Origin: CAVQFB01 sp963711675
GTDB taxonomy: Bacteria > Acidobacteriota > Terriglobia > Terriglobales > Acidobacteriaceae
Length of the DNA stretch: 64,000 nt
Reading direction: 5' to 3'
Assembly: GCA_963711675.1 (NCBI GenBank)
Contig: CAVQFB010000016.1
Coordinates: 124,001 to 188,000 of the forward strand
Made by a program: the position numbers and the translations under genes. This document shows, piece by piece, positions 1-10,290 of the stretch (its first letter is position 1; each line of letters begins with the position of its first letter). The notes under the pieces were generated by a model. That model did not search any database. It saw only the letters and a list, made by a program, of their open reading frames with translations, and had not been told where the DNA came from.

Positions 1-1
1 G

Positions 2-490
2 GAGTCATGGCTGCGGTTGCGGTTTGACGCGATTCCGGTTTCCAAAGAACGCTACAAGCGCATGTCGGCGCCAGCGCAGAAAATGATCGTGAAATCGATC
101 CAGAGAGTTATGTCGCCGCTGCCCTTGAAGAAGACACCGCTGGCCCGCGCCGAGCGGAGTCTGGAGCGCGTCGAAAAACTCATTGGGCTCTTTGAGCCTT
201 TCATTCTGCAGAACGAACTGGATTTCGTGGCGGACAACGTGGAGAAGCTCTCTTTCGCTCTGGTGCCGGAAGAGCGTGCGAGTTTCGGCTACGACACTGC
301 TTCCATCGACTGGTGGGAGTACTGGATCGACATTCACATTCCGGCCCTGCGCCGCTGGACGTATCCCCTGATCGAGGGACGCCCGCTCGAAGCGAGGCCG
401 CCGCGCACTTTCCAGCTTTCAAGCGAAGCGAACCACAACGGCGAGACCGTCAAGACCGGAACTAACGGGGCAACGTGGCGATATTCCTGA
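2..490 (+). CDS. SDR / fatty acyl reductase-like protein, C-terminal part (cut by window edge)
   Basis: The frame is open from the first codon of the window, so this is the 3' end of a longer gene; about 162 residues are visible. No catalytic motif falls inside. The tail (…SIDWWEYWIDIHIPALRRW…) looks like the C-terminal region that follows the NAD-binding domain in bacterial fatty acyl reductases of the NAD_binding_4 / male-sterility type. The next gene starts 16 nt before this stop and is itself an NAD-binding_4 protein, so the two reductases are probably translationally coupled. Family assignment rests on the tail pattern and on the neighbour and is moderate. The missing N-terminal part could also carry other lipid-enzyme domains. 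Confidence 0.55.
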   Translation, partial: ESWLRLRFDAIPVSKERYKRMSAPAQKMIVKSIQRVMSPLPLKKTPLARAERSLERVEKLIGLFEPFILQNELDFVADNVEKLSFALVPEERASFGYDTASIDWWEYWIDIHIPALRRWTYPLIEGRPLEARPPRTFQLSSEANHNGETVKTGTNGATWRYS

Positions 491-1611
491 CCGGCTCGAC
501 CGGCTACATTGGGGCGCATGTTGCGGCCAATCTGCTGGACGGGTACAGCAGCTCCCTGAACCTTCTGATACGGGCGCGAGATGCGCACGAGGCCGAAGTG
601 CGTCTGTGGCACGCCATGCAGCTACACATGGATTTCCCGCGCTTCTATGAGCATCTGCAAACGCGGGTCAGGATTTTTCGTGGCGATCTCACAGCGCCGA
701 AATTTGGCCTCGACAACGACGACTATGACCGCCTGATTCACACGACAGACTCGGTGCTCCACTGCGCCGCGTCGTTGAATCGCAAATCGGAGAAGAGTTG
801 TCTAAACGTGAATCTGCGAGGCACGCTTGAAGTGGTACAGCTTGCGCGCAAAAGCCACTACTATCACGGCCTGCGCCGGTTCAGTAACGTGAGCACCGTG
901 GCTGTCGCTGGCAAGCGGCAGAATGAAGTCGTCACGGAAGACAAGTCGATCGAGTGGGATCGCTCGGACTACGACCCGTATGCCCGCACCAAGAAATTCT
1001 GCGAACACATGGTGCGCGAGCTGCTTCCCGAGGTACCCATCACGATCTTTCGTCCGAGCATTGTTCTCGGCGATAGCCGGTACGCGCAGACTACGCAATT
1101 CGACATGGTGCGTGCCTTCGTGTTTCTTGCAGGGCTCAAGGTTCTGCCGTTCCGTCCCACCGACAAGATTGACATCGTGAACGTGGACTTTGTCGCGGAC
1201 GCGATTGCGACGCTTCACCAGAAGGACCAGCCCGGTTTCGACACGTACCATCTTTCATCGGGCACCGCGTCCCAGATGTTCCGCGAGCTGACGAATACTC
1301 TGGCGGCGGCGCAGCAAAAACGGGGACCAATCTTTGTTCGCGGGTTGGAGAAGCCCTTCACGTCGGTCGTCAATACACTTTCCAATCGCAAGACTCCCAT
1401 TGGCAATGGCGCATCGCTCATGAAAGTGTTTCTGCCATACCTGGTCTGGAATACGGTGTTTGACAACACGCGCGTGACAACGGAACTTGGCAGAAAGCCG
1501 GTGCCGTTTTCGCAATACAGCTTCCCGCTGCTCAAGTTCAGCCGCGACACCAACTTTACCTATCCCTACCAGGACTGGCCTGCCGCCAAGGCCGGAGGAT
1601 CCGCTGCATGA
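475..1611 (+). CDS. NAD(P)-binding thioester reductase-like SDR protein
   Basis: An extended short-chain dehydrogenase of the thioester-reductase / NAD_binding_4 type, which normally reduces an acyl thioester on ACP or CoA to the aldehyde or alcohol with NADPH. The glycine-rich nucleotide motif GSTGYIG lies at residues 7-13 and the catalytic pair Y169-x3-K173 in YARTK. The conserved FRPSIVLGDS segment follows the active site as usual in this family. The start is GTG at 475, overlapping the upstream gene by 16 nt; its stop overlaps the next start by 4 nt. With an ACP and two acyl-AMP ligases downstream, the likely substrate is a carrier-bound fatty chain (inference). Confidence 0.8.
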   Translation: MAIFLTGSTGYIGAHVAANLLDGYSSSLNLLIRARDAHEAEVRLWHAMQLHMDFPRFYEHLQTRVRIFRGDLTAPKFGLDNDDYDRLIHTTDSVLHCAASLNRKSEKSCLNVNLRGTLEVVQLARKSHYYHGLRRFSNVSTVAVAGKRQNEVVTEDKSIEWDRSDYDPYARTKKFCEHMVRELLPEVPITIFRPSIVLGDSRYAQTTQFDMVRAFVFLAGLKVLPFRPTDKIDIVNVDFVADAIATLHQKDQPGFDTYHLSSGTASQMFRELTNTLAAAQQKRGPIFVRGLEKPFTSVVNTLSNRKTPIGNGASLMKVFLPYLVWNTVFDNTRVTTELGRKPVPFSQYSFPLLKFSRDTNFTYPYQDWPAAKAGGSAA

Positions 1612-3017
1612 TGGACTTCGTTCTGGAAGCGTGGGTCAGCGAGATCATCGAACGCAAGAAACTCTCCTGGATGCTCGGTGCCGGGAAGCCGTGGCAGCCC
1701 GGCGAGAAGTTGAAGTTGCTCTTTGCCGGATATAACGGCACGCGCAACACCGGCTCCGACGTTCGTGTGGAGGAGATGCTGCGCCAGGTGCGGCACATAT
1801 TGGGCGCGGATCGCGTCGAATTCAGCATGATGACCTTCGATCACAATCGTTCGCGCGGTTACTTCGAAGGCGCGAACCAGGTTCACCTGCCCAACATCTT
1901 CCCGCCGTTTCTCGCGAAAGAAGTCCCCAAGCACCACGGAGTTGTCGCCTGTGAAGGCTCGATGTTCAAGAGCAAGTTCGCGAACGCGTTGACCACGATG
2001 ATGATCGGCTCACTGGGAATTGCGGCGGCCCAGAACAAGCTTTCCGTGGGCTACGGCGCGGAGGCCGGGCACATGGATCCGCTGGTGGCGAAGATGTGCG
2101 GCCGCTTCTGCCGCGAATCGCTGATCATCACCCGCAACGAAGAATCACGGACGCTCTTGCGCGAACTCGGCGTTCCCACAGAACTTGGCACCGATACCGC
2201 CTGGACGTTTGAGCCGACTCCCTGCGAGTACGGACGCAAGGCTTTGTCAGACGTTGGATGGGATGGCAAGACGCCTGTGCTCGTCGTCTGCCCCATCAAC
2301 CCGTTCGAATGGCCGGTGCGCCCCTCGGTGTCGAAGCTAGTGGCCCACAAGGCCTTTGGCGCGTACAAGGACAGCTACTATCGTTCGATCTATTTTCACA
2401 ACTCCGGGCCTGAGTTGGAGCGAGCCTACGAGCGCTATCTGACTGCGATCGCCAACGCAGTCGCGGCGTTTCGCCAAAGGCAAAACGTATTCGTGATCAT
2501 GGTAGCGACAGAGCGGCTGGACGCGCGCCCGGCGCGGCGTATCTCGGAAAGGCTGGGAGGCGTTCCCGTCCTGAGTTCCGACGACTACGACATGTACCAA
2601 CTGGTGAGCATTCTGCGCAGTTGCTCCATGATGGTGTCATCGCGCTATCACGGGATCGTAACTTCCATGCCGGGCCTGGTTCCCTCCGCGGGTATCACCA
2701 TGGATGAGCGCATTCGCAATCTGATGAACGAGCGCGGTCATGGCGATTTGCTCATGAACGTGGACGACCCGGACCTGGAAGAAAGACTAGGCGTGGCTCT
2801 CGACAAGTTGAGCAGCGACGGCGACGGGATAGCGTCCGGGATTGGCCGCACGGTGGTGAAGAATCTGAAAGTAATGGCGCGCATGGGCGTGTACTTCGAA
2901 GAGGAAGTGCAGCGACGGTATCCTGAATTCCCGACTCGGCGCGGCGAGTACAGCTGGGAAGATTATCTTCCGCCGATCAGTCCTAACCTGCGCCGTCTGG
3001 TCGAGACCTACAACTGA
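1608..3017 (+). CDS. polysaccharide pyruvyl transferase family protein
   Basis: 469 residues with the layout of the polysaccharide pyruvyl transferase family (CsaB/WcaK type). An early Rossmann-like segment reads LLFAGYNGTRNTGSDVR, and a C-terminal part has the characteristic SRYHGIVTSM motif near residue 345. Known members move pyruvate from PEP to a sugar as a ketal on exopolysaccharide or cell-wall polymers. The start ATG overlaps the preceding stop by 4 nt, so it belongs to the lipid-type operon. That context suggests a glycolipid or other polar acceptor rather than capsule, since no glycosyltransferase or polymer exporter lies beside it. The substrate is unknown. Confidence 0.75.
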   Translation: MMDFVLEAWVSEIIERKKLSWMLGAGKPWQPGEKLKLLFAGYNGTRNTGSDVRVEEMLRQVRHILGADRVEFSMMTFDHNRSRGYFEGANQVHLPNIFPPFLAKEVPKHHGVVACEGSMFKSKFANALTTMMIGSLGIAAAQNKLSVGYGAEAGHMDPLVAKMCGRFCRESLIITRNEESRTLLRELGVPTELGTDTAWTFEPTPCEYGRKALSDVGWDGKTPVLVVCPINPFEWPVRPSVSKLVAHKAFGAYKDSYYRSIYFHNSGPELERAYERYLTAIANAVAAFRQRQNVFVIMVATERLDARPARRISERLGGVPVLSSDDYDMYQLVSILRSCSMMVSSRYHGIVTSMPGLVPSAGITMDERIRNLMNERGHGDLLMNVDDPDLEERLGVALDKLSSDGDGIASGIGRTVVKNLKVMARMGVYFEEEVQRRYPEFPTRRGEYSWEDYLPPISPNLRRLVETYN

Positions 3018-3036
3018 TCCCGCTCCAACAGTCACG

Positions 3037-4703
<1,667 letters not shown>

Positions 4704-4707
<4 letters not shown>

Positions 4708-5507
4708 AAAGCTGGCAGGGCCAGTCCCTATCCTGGGATACAAAAGACGGCGTGATCGAGCTGGCGCTGCACCGCGGCCCGTGCAACGAGATTGGCTCGC
4801 TCACACTGGAGGAACTGGAGAATTTTGCCAATGCCCTGCATGGTCTTGCCGCGAGCGCCCATGCACTCATTATTCATAGCACCATGAAGCCGGGTTTTTG
4901 CGCAGGGGCGGATCTGCGCGAGCTTTACGAGCGTTCGCAGGAGATGGCGAAGAGCGATGCGGCCAAGGGAGTGCGGGATTTTCTTGAGCGCATCCACAAA
5001 GTGATGAACACGATTGACGCGGCTCCGCTGACCACGATTGCAGCGGTGCACGGCGTCACCTTCGGCGGAGGATTTGAGCTGGCGCTCGTCTGCGATTTGA
5101 TCATCGCCGACAAGATGGCGCGCTTCTGCTTTCCGGAATTGCGGTTAGGACTGATCCCTGGCTTCGGTGGCATCCCGCGCCTGAAGCGCGATCTGGGGAA
5201 CGGCGTGGTGCGTGACTTGCTGCTCACCGGCCGCAGCTTCAATGCCACCAAGGCGCAAGCCGCAGGATTGATCAGCCAAGTCGTGGCGGAAGGCGAGGCG
5301 CTAAAGGTCGCTCGAGCCGCCGCAGCGCAGATCGGCAAGTTTGACCGCGAAACTGCGGTCGCGGCCAAGAAATTCATCAAGCCAATTCCGTATGAAGAAT
5401 TGAAGCAGGAGATTGATATCTTCTGCGACCTGTTTATGCGGCCCGCGGTCGAACAGGGCCTGCGCAAGTTTGTGGAGAGCTCGGACGCGCAGCCATATTT
5501 GCCATGA
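4704..5507 (+). CDS. enoyl-CoA hydratase/isomerase (crotonase) family protein
   Basis: 267 residues, the usual crotonase length. The oxyanion-hole segment CAGADL (residues 66-71) and the segment HGVTFGGGFELA are present. Both glutamates of classical enoyl-CoA hydratase can be placed: E125 in GGGFE and E145 in FPEL, 20 apart as in the rat enzyme (E144/E164). A hydratase is therefore plausible, not just a fold relative. It starts within the stop of the ligase gene (4-nt overlap), so the two are made together. Its role in the operon is probably to hydrate or isomerise an unsaturated acyl thioester intermediate. Confidence 0.85.
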
Positions 5508-5575
5508 ACGGCGTTCCCCGGGGTGCGCCAAGAGCGCATAAACACAGAACCGTTCTAGAATAGGACCATTCCAAC

Positions 5576-5824
5576 ATGCCCATGCAAACTTCGGAACAGA
5601 CGCTCGACGAGATCCTGACGTTGGCCGCCGCGCACTTCAAAGTGGCGAAGGAGAAGCTCGCACCGGATGAGGATTTCTTCAAGACGCTCGGCATCGACAG
5701 CCTGCAGGCTCTTGACCTGCTCACGCGCCTCGAAAACCATTTTCATATCGAGTTGCCTGACTACGAGTTGCAGGGAGTTTCTGATTTCCGCACGCTGGCC
5801 ATCCGCATCCAAGCGAGATTATGA
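5576..5824 (+). CDS. acyl carrier protein
   Basis: 82 residues with the signature LGIDSLQALDLL; S42 is the predicted 4'-phosphopantetheine attachment site. It is not next to fatty-acid synthase genes (fabD/fabG/fabF), so it is probably a dedicated carrier for this cluster. Two ATG codons (5576 and 5582) are in frame; no strong ribosome site separates them. It lies 68 nt after the crotonase gene and about 100 nt before the second acyl ligase. The gap before that ligase contains a perfect 20-bp palindrome. Confidence 0.9.
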   Translation: MPMQTSEQTLDEILTLAAAHFKVAKEKLAPDEDFFKTLGIDSLQALDLLTRLENHFHIELPDYELQGVSDFRTLAIRIQARL

Positions 5825-5868
5825 GATGCACGATTGGCGAGCGACACTCTCCGACTCTGTAGGGAACT

Positions 5869-5888
5869 CGCTTGCCAATTGGCAAGCG
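5869..5888. promoter_or_regulatory. perfect 20-bp palindrome, possible operator
   Basis: The half CGCTTGCCAA is followed directly by its exact reverse complement TTGGCAAGCG, 34 nt before the ATG of the second acyl ligase. A near copy of the right half, TTGGCGAGCG, lies at 5834-5843. A full palindrome plus a spare half-site suits a dimeric repressor such as a TetR-type lipid regulator. It could instead form an RNA hairpin between the ACP and ligase genes. No regulator gene lies in the visible part of the operon. Confidence 0.45.
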
Positions 5889-5922
5889 CAATCCGGCGAT
5901 TGAAAATTGGTAGTTCTTCCCA

Positions 5923-7635
5923 ATGCTTGATCTGCACAATTATCAGAGCTTAGGCGCTGCGCTGCGCGCTGCCTTGGACCGCTGGCCAAACGAGACTTGC
6001 CTGGTCGAGGCCGACCGCGACCGCGAGAAGACGCGGCTCACCTACTCCGATTTCAAAGATATTGCCCTCCCGCTGACGCGCGCAATTGAAGACGCCGACT
6101 TCAAGCCGGGCGACCGGGCCGCGATCATCATGACCAATCAGTCGAAGTGGCTGATTTCGGCCTATGCCATCTTTTATTCGGGTGGCATTCTGATCCCGCT
6201 GGATTACAAGCTGACTGCCGCCGAGCACCTCCAGTTGCTAGCTCATTCCAAAGCGAAGTTACTGTTCGTCGAATATTACCTTTGGCGGGCGATCACTCAG
6301 TCTCCGGGCTTCAAGAAAGGGCAGCTCCAGCTGGTTCTTGTGACCGAGGCTCCTGCGGGCGTTGACCTCGCCGGGGCTTACCGTTGGGAGGATTTCCATC
6401 GCAAGGGCGAGCCGGTGTTTGTGCCTCGTAGCCGGGAAGACGTGGCTTGCATTGTTTATTCCTCCGGCACCGGCGGGCGTCCCAAGGGATGCGTGCTGAC
6501 GCATGAGAATTATCTGGAACAGTGCGTCGCGCTGACCGCGTGGTATCCCTTCTGGCCGGGCGTTCGCTACCTGAGCATCTTGCCGACGAATCATGCCATC
6601 GATTTTATGGTGGGTTTCATTGGACCCTTCGTGTGCGGCGCCTGCGTAATTCATTTACGGACCTTGCGGCCGGAGTATGTGCGCGACGCGCTGGTGCGGT
6701 ATCGCATCACATACCTGAGCCTGGTGCCCATGGTGCTCAAGAACCTGGAAAGGGGGCTTCGTGCCAAGTTTGATGAGCAATCCAAGCCGAAGCGCTTTGT
6801 GCTTGACCGCATGATCGGACTCAACAAGCTGCTCACGCGCAGGCGGCCGCACGTGGCGCTGAGCCGGATGCTGCTGTCCCAGGTACACAAGGCCTTTGGC
6901 GGCCAGCTGCGCGCGATGTTTACTGGCGGAGCGTTCATGGAGCCCTCCACCCTGCAGTTCTTCTACGATCTCGGCATTCCCGTGGGAAATGGATACGGCC
7001 TCACCGAGGCGTGTACTGTGCTTACGCTCAACGACTTCAAACCCTTTCGCCCGGACACAGTCGGCAAACCACTACCGGGGACCGAGTTGCGCGTGTTGAG
7101 TCCTGACGTGGACGGCATCGGCGAGATCGCGGTGCGGAGCCGGACGGTGATGTCACACTACCTGGACGATCCGGAACTCACGGCGGCCACGATCGTTGAC
7201 GGCTGGCTGCTGACGGGCGATCTGGGCCGCTTCGACGGCAAGGGACATCTCCAACTCTTCGGGCGCAAGAAGAACATGATCGTGACCGAGGGTGGGAAGA
7301 ACATCTACCCCGAAGACGTGGAAACTGTTTTTGATGGCCTGCCGGTCAAGGAATACTGTGTGTTCGCCGCCAACTACGTGTGGCCGGTGAAGACTCTAGT
7401 TAGGGAGATGCTGGTCATCGTCCTGCGCCTCGACTCGGGTCAGACATTTACTTCAGCGTTGCGCGACGAACTGGTCGCCCGCAATCGCCGCTTGCCCGAC
7501 TTCAAGCGCGTGGGCGGCTATGTAATCTGGGACAAGGACTTTCCGCGCACGGCGTCCATGAAGATCAAGCGCACCGAACTCGCTGTCGATATTGGAAAGA
7601 GTCTGAATCGCGGGTCCGCAATCAAAGAACTGTGA
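5923..7635 (+). CDS. AMP-dependent acyl ligase, second of the cluster
   Basis: 570-residue ANL-superfamily adenylating enzyme. Motifs: YSSGTGGRPKGCVLTHEN near residue 183, GYGLTEACTV near 357, LLTGDLGRFDGKG near 425, GRKKNMIVTEGGKNIYPED near 445, and a C-terminal lysine in TASMKIKR near 545. The GGKNIYPED segment is typical of long-chain fatty acyl-CoA or acyl-ACP synthetases. It follows the ACP gene, which makes loading of that carrier the simplest role (inference). Its stop overlaps the GTG start of the lipid kinase gene by 4 nt. The ribosome site ahead of the ATG is weak. Confidence 0.9.
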   Translation: MLDLHNYQSLGAALRAALDRWPNETCLVEADRDREKTRLTYSDFKDIALPLTRAIEDADFKPGDRAAIIMTNQSKWLISAYAIFYSGGILIPLDYKLTAAEHLQLLAHSKAKLLFVEYYLWRAITQSPGFKKGQLQLVLVTEAPAGVDLAGAYRWEDFHRKGEPVFVPRSREDVACIVYSSGTGGRPKGCVLTHENYLEQCVALTAWYPFWPGVRYLSILPTNHAIDFMVGFIGPFVCGACVIHLRTLRPEYVRDALVRYRITYLSLVPMVLKNLERGLRAKFDEQSKPKRFVLDRMIGLNKLLTRRRPHVALSRMLLSQVHKAFGGQLRAMFTGGAFMEPSTLQFFYDLGIPVGNGYGLTEACTVLTLNDFKPFRPDTVGKPLPGTELRVLSPDVDGIGEIAVRSRTVMSHYLDDPELTAATIVDGWLLTGDLGRFDGKGHLQLFGRKKNMIVTEGGKNIYPEDVETVFDGLPVKEYCVFAANYVWPVKTLVREMLVIVLRLDSGQTFTSALRDELVARNRRLPDFKRVGGYVIWDKDFPRTASMKIKRTELAVDIGKSLNRGSAIKEL

Positions 7636-8534
7636 GTGAAGCGTTCCTGGCAGTGGTGAATCCGGCCGCGGGCGGAGGACGCTGCCGCAGACTCGTAGGC
7701 CCGGCGCTGGAACGCTTGCGCGCGGCGGGAATCCTGCTGGATGTGATTGAAACAAACTCCCCGACCCAAGCCACCGAAGTTGCGCGGGATGGCTACAGTC
7801 GCGGCTACCGGAAATTTCTCGCTGTCGGCGGCGACGGCACGTCTTACGAGATTGTGAATGGGCTATTCCCGGCGGCGCAGACCGGGGAGCGTCCCACGCT
7901 TGGCTTCCTGCCTCTGGGTACGGGGAATTCGTTTCTGCGCGACTTCAGTGATCGTGGTGTCGAGTTCGCGATCCAGGCCCTGGTCGCGCGACGTTCTCAA
8001 CCGTGCGACGTGTTACGTATGAAACACTCACAAGGCGTCATTCACTACATCAATCTTCTCAGCATGGGATTCACCGCCGATGTCGCCACGTATCGCGCGC
8101 GCCGTTTCCAGAACTATGGACATCTGGGATACCTGATGGCGATCTTTACCTGCCTGACGCGTTTGAATCGCCGCCCGTTCGCGCTGGAAGTTGACCGTCA
8201 GGGAAAAATCGACCAGCGGCGCTGCCTGTTCGTGACCTTCAACAACAGCAAGTTCACCGGCGGAACCATGATGATCGCGCCGCAGGCTGAGGTGAACGAC
8301 GGCCTGGTCGAATATGTGCGCTGGGGACCGATCGGCCGTCTCGGCCTGATCAAGAATCTCCCCACCCTTTATGATGGAACTCATGTCCGGCACCCCATGG
8401 CCGAAAGGCACGCTGCCAGCCGCATTGACTTTCATCTCGAGCAGCCGGTTGATGTGATGGTAGATGGCGAGGTGTTGACCCTGCAGTGCGAGACGCTGGA
8501 CGTTTTACCGTCGGCGCTGAATGTCGTGGTATAA
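7632..8534 (+). CDS. YegS/BmrU-type lipid (diacylglycerol) kinase family protein
   Basis: 300 residues, as expected for the YegS/Rv2252/BmrU family, soluble or peripheral kinases that phosphorylate diacylglycerol or related lipids. The ATP-binding motif GGDGTSYEIVNGL lies near residue 67 and LGTGNSFLRDF near 96. The opening AVVNPAAGGGRC is the usual first strand and glycine-rich loop. The start is GTG inside the preceding stop (4-nt overlap). A lipid kinase at the end of an acyl-activation and reduction operon points to a glycerolipid or similar polar lipid as product (inference). Confidence 0.85.
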   Translation: MSEAFLAVVNPAAGGGRCRRLVGPALERLRAAGILLDVIETNSPTQATEVARDGYSRGYRKFLAVGGDGTSYEIVNGLFPAAQTGERPTLGFLPLGTGNSFLRDFSDRGVEFAIQALVARRSQPCDVLRMKHSQGVIHYINLLSMGFTADVATYRARRFQNYGHLGYLMAIFTCLTRLNRRPFALEVDRQGKIDQRRCLFVTFNNSKFTGGTMMIAPQAEVNDGLVEYVRWGPIGRLGLIKNLPTLYDGTHVRHPMAERHAASRIDFHLEQPVDVMVDGEVLTLQCETLDVLPSALNVVV

Positions 8535-8544
8535 GGGACATTTC

Positions 8545-8973
8545 ATGTCAGAGCAACGCAGAAAACGGAAGGAAGAACGCGAGAATCCCCCGCCAACCGG
8601 TCGCGCGTTCCGGAAGATTCTGATCGCGGCTGGGGTAGTGCTGGTGGCGTTTGGCATCTATTACTTTGCCTATCACCGGAAAGCGCATAAGCTCGACGCG
8701 TTCGCAGAGTGCCTGTCGCAAAAGCAGCTGAAGATGTATGGGGCATACTGGTGCCCGCATTGCGCGGAGCAGAAGGAAAAGTTCGACGCGTCGTTCGAAT
8801 ACGTTCCTTACATCGAATGCGGAGTGCCCGGCGAGCGCAGGGCGGAGACCCAGCAGTGTCTGCAGGCCGGCGTCAAGCAGTTTCCAACCTGGGTTTTCCC
8901 CGATGGAACGCGCGAGGCGCGCGTTTTTGAACTCGAAGAACTCAGCCAGAAGTCCTCATGCCCGTTGCCATGA
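8545..8973 (+). CDS. membrane-anchored thioredoxin-like protein, partner of VKOR
   Basis: From the chosen ATG the protein has 142 residues. A basic N-terminus, one membrane segment (about residues 23-43) and a small thioredoxin-like domain with the redox motif C70-P-H-C73 in GAYWCPHC are visible. This domain resembles the one fused C-terminally to VKOR in cyanobacteria. The ATG at 8545 was preferred to the in-frame ATG at 8521 because AAGGGA stands about nine bases before it and 8521 lies inside the lipid kinase gene. It overlaps the VKOR gene by 16 nt. It probably accepts electrons from periplasmic proteins and is reoxidised by VKOR. Confidence 0.8.
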   Translation: MSEQRRKRKEERENPPPTGRAFRKILIAAGVVLVAFGIYYFAYHRKAHKLDAFAECLSQKQLKMYGAYWCPHCAEQKEKFDASFEYVPYIECGVPGERRAETQQCLQAGVKQFPTWVFPDGTREARVFELEELSQKSSCPLP

Positions 8974-9407
8974 CGCCCAAGGCACAAAAACTGTTTTTGG
9001 CGATTGCAGTGCTGGCCGTGGCAGGTGTCGTGGTTTCTTCCGTCGCACTTCGCAATCACTACGCCAAGGACAAGTCTTCCTTTTGCGACTTCAGCGAGAG
9101 TTTCAACTGCGACGTGGTAAACCGAAGCCAGTACTCCGTCATCGTAGGCATTCCGGTCGCGCTGATCGGGATACTGGGCTACGCTGCGCTGTTCGGGCTC
9201 TCGACTTTCTCCCGCAGCAATGACGAAACTCCCACTTTGCTGCTGGCGGCGGCGGTTCCCGGGTTAGCCTTTGCTCTTTATCTCACCTACGTGGAAGGAT
9301 TCATTCTGTCGGCGTGGTGCATTTTGTGTCTTTCATCGCTGGCCTTTATCAGTGCGATCACGTTCCTGTCAGCCGTGCTGCTGATTCATTCCAGGCGCGA
9401 TTCCTGA
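8958..9407 (+). CDS. vitamin K epoxide reductase (VKOR) family protein
   Basis: 149-residue integral membrane protein with four or five hydrophobic segments. The four redox cysteines of VKOR are visible: C43 and C51 in the first periplasmic loop, and C121-I-L-C124 as the quinone-side CxxC. S57 follows the second cysteine. C43/C51/S57 have the same spacing as in human VKORC1. Bacterial VKOR replaces DsbB, passing electrons from a thioredoxin-like oxidase to quinone. Its gene overlaps that of a thioredoxin-like protein by 16 nt, so the two form a split version of the fused VKOR-Trx protein. Confidence 0.88.
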   Translation: MPVAMTPKAQKLFLAIAVLAVAGVVVSSVALRNHYAKDKSSFCDFSESFNCDVVNRSQYSVIVGIPVALIGILGYAALFGLSTFSRSNDETPTLLLAAAVPGLAFALYLTYVEGFILSAWCILCLSSLAFISAITFLSAVLLIHSRRDS

Positions 9408-9409
9408 AC

Positions 9410-10246
9410 ATGGCAGAGTTGACCGAAGAGCAACCAGCGGCGCCCGCGACGACAAATTCGTCGGTTGTCGGTGATCTTCGGCTGCACGAATTCAAAAGCC
9501 GGATTTTCCGCAACACACGGATGTTGCGCGTGTGGTTGCCACCCGGTTATGACGATGCCGGCAATGCCCAGCGTTATCCCATTCTTTACCTGAACGACGG
9601 TCAGAACCTTTTTGATCGTGCCACCGCGTTTGCGGGTGTCGAGTGGCAGGTGGATGAGACTGCCGATCGCCTGATTCGTGAAGGCGTGATCCCGCCGATG
9701 ATTATTGTGGGGATCGACAACACTCAGAACGAGCGTATGCGGGAATACGTGCCCTATCGCACGTTCAGTCCGCCGATCCTGCGCCCGCTGGGCAAGCGCT
9801 ACCCCGAGTTTCTTGCCCTTGAAGTCATGCCGTTTGTGCAGCAGAACTATCGCACGGCGAAAGGGCCGGAGCACACAGGGCTGGGCGGGTCGTCGCTGGG
9901 GGGACTGATTTCCTTGCATTCGGCGATCACGATGCCGGGAATATTTGGACGGCTGCTGATCGAAAGCCCGTCTCTCTTCATTTCGAACGGACAAATTCTG
10001 AAAGAGAGCCGGCGGTTCCGAGAGTGGCCGGCGCGAGTTTTCCTCGGCATAGGCGGCAAGGAAACTGGCCGGGAAGACAAGAACTTCGAAATCGTCGATG
10101 ACGTGCGCGAGCTCGCAGAAATTCTCCGGCGATCAGGCCTGCAGGAGCAGCGGCTGCGTTTGCGTATTGACGAAGAGGCGGGTCACAACGAGGGTGCGTG
10201 GGCGGCACGCTTTCCCGAGGCGCTCGCGTTTTTGTTCGGGAAGTAG
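9410..10246 (+). CDS. alpha/beta hydrolase, putative esterase (esterase D/Fes type)
   Basis: 278 residues from the ATG two bases after the VKOR stop. The nucleophile elbow GGSSLGG (serine near residue 165) and the early segment RYPILYLNDGQNLFD identify the Esterase_put family. Members cleave esters of small carboxylic acids, siderophores or sugars. A C-terminal histidine in EEAGHNEGAW is the likely third catalytic residue. No signal peptide was seen. The gene closes the plus-strand run; its substrate cannot be told from context. A reading frame starting further upstream at 9314 only overlaps the VKOR gene and was not used. Confidence 0.82.
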   Translation: MAELTEEQPAAPATTNSSVVGDLRLHEFKSRIFRNTRMLRVWLPPGYDDAGNAQRYPILYLNDGQNLFDRATAFAGVEWQVDETADRLIREGVIPPMIIVGIDNTQNERMREYVPYRTFSPPILRPLGKRYPEFLALEVMPFVQQNYRTAKGPEHTGLGGSSLGGLISLHSAITMPGIFGRLLIESPSLFISNGQILKESRRFREWPARVFLGIGGKETGREDKNFEIVDDVRELAEILRRSGLQEQRLRLRIDEEAGHNEGAWAARFPEALAFLFGK

Positions 10247-10290
10247 ACTAATACGCGGAGCATTTCGACCAGCGAGTGCTTTTGCGGGAG

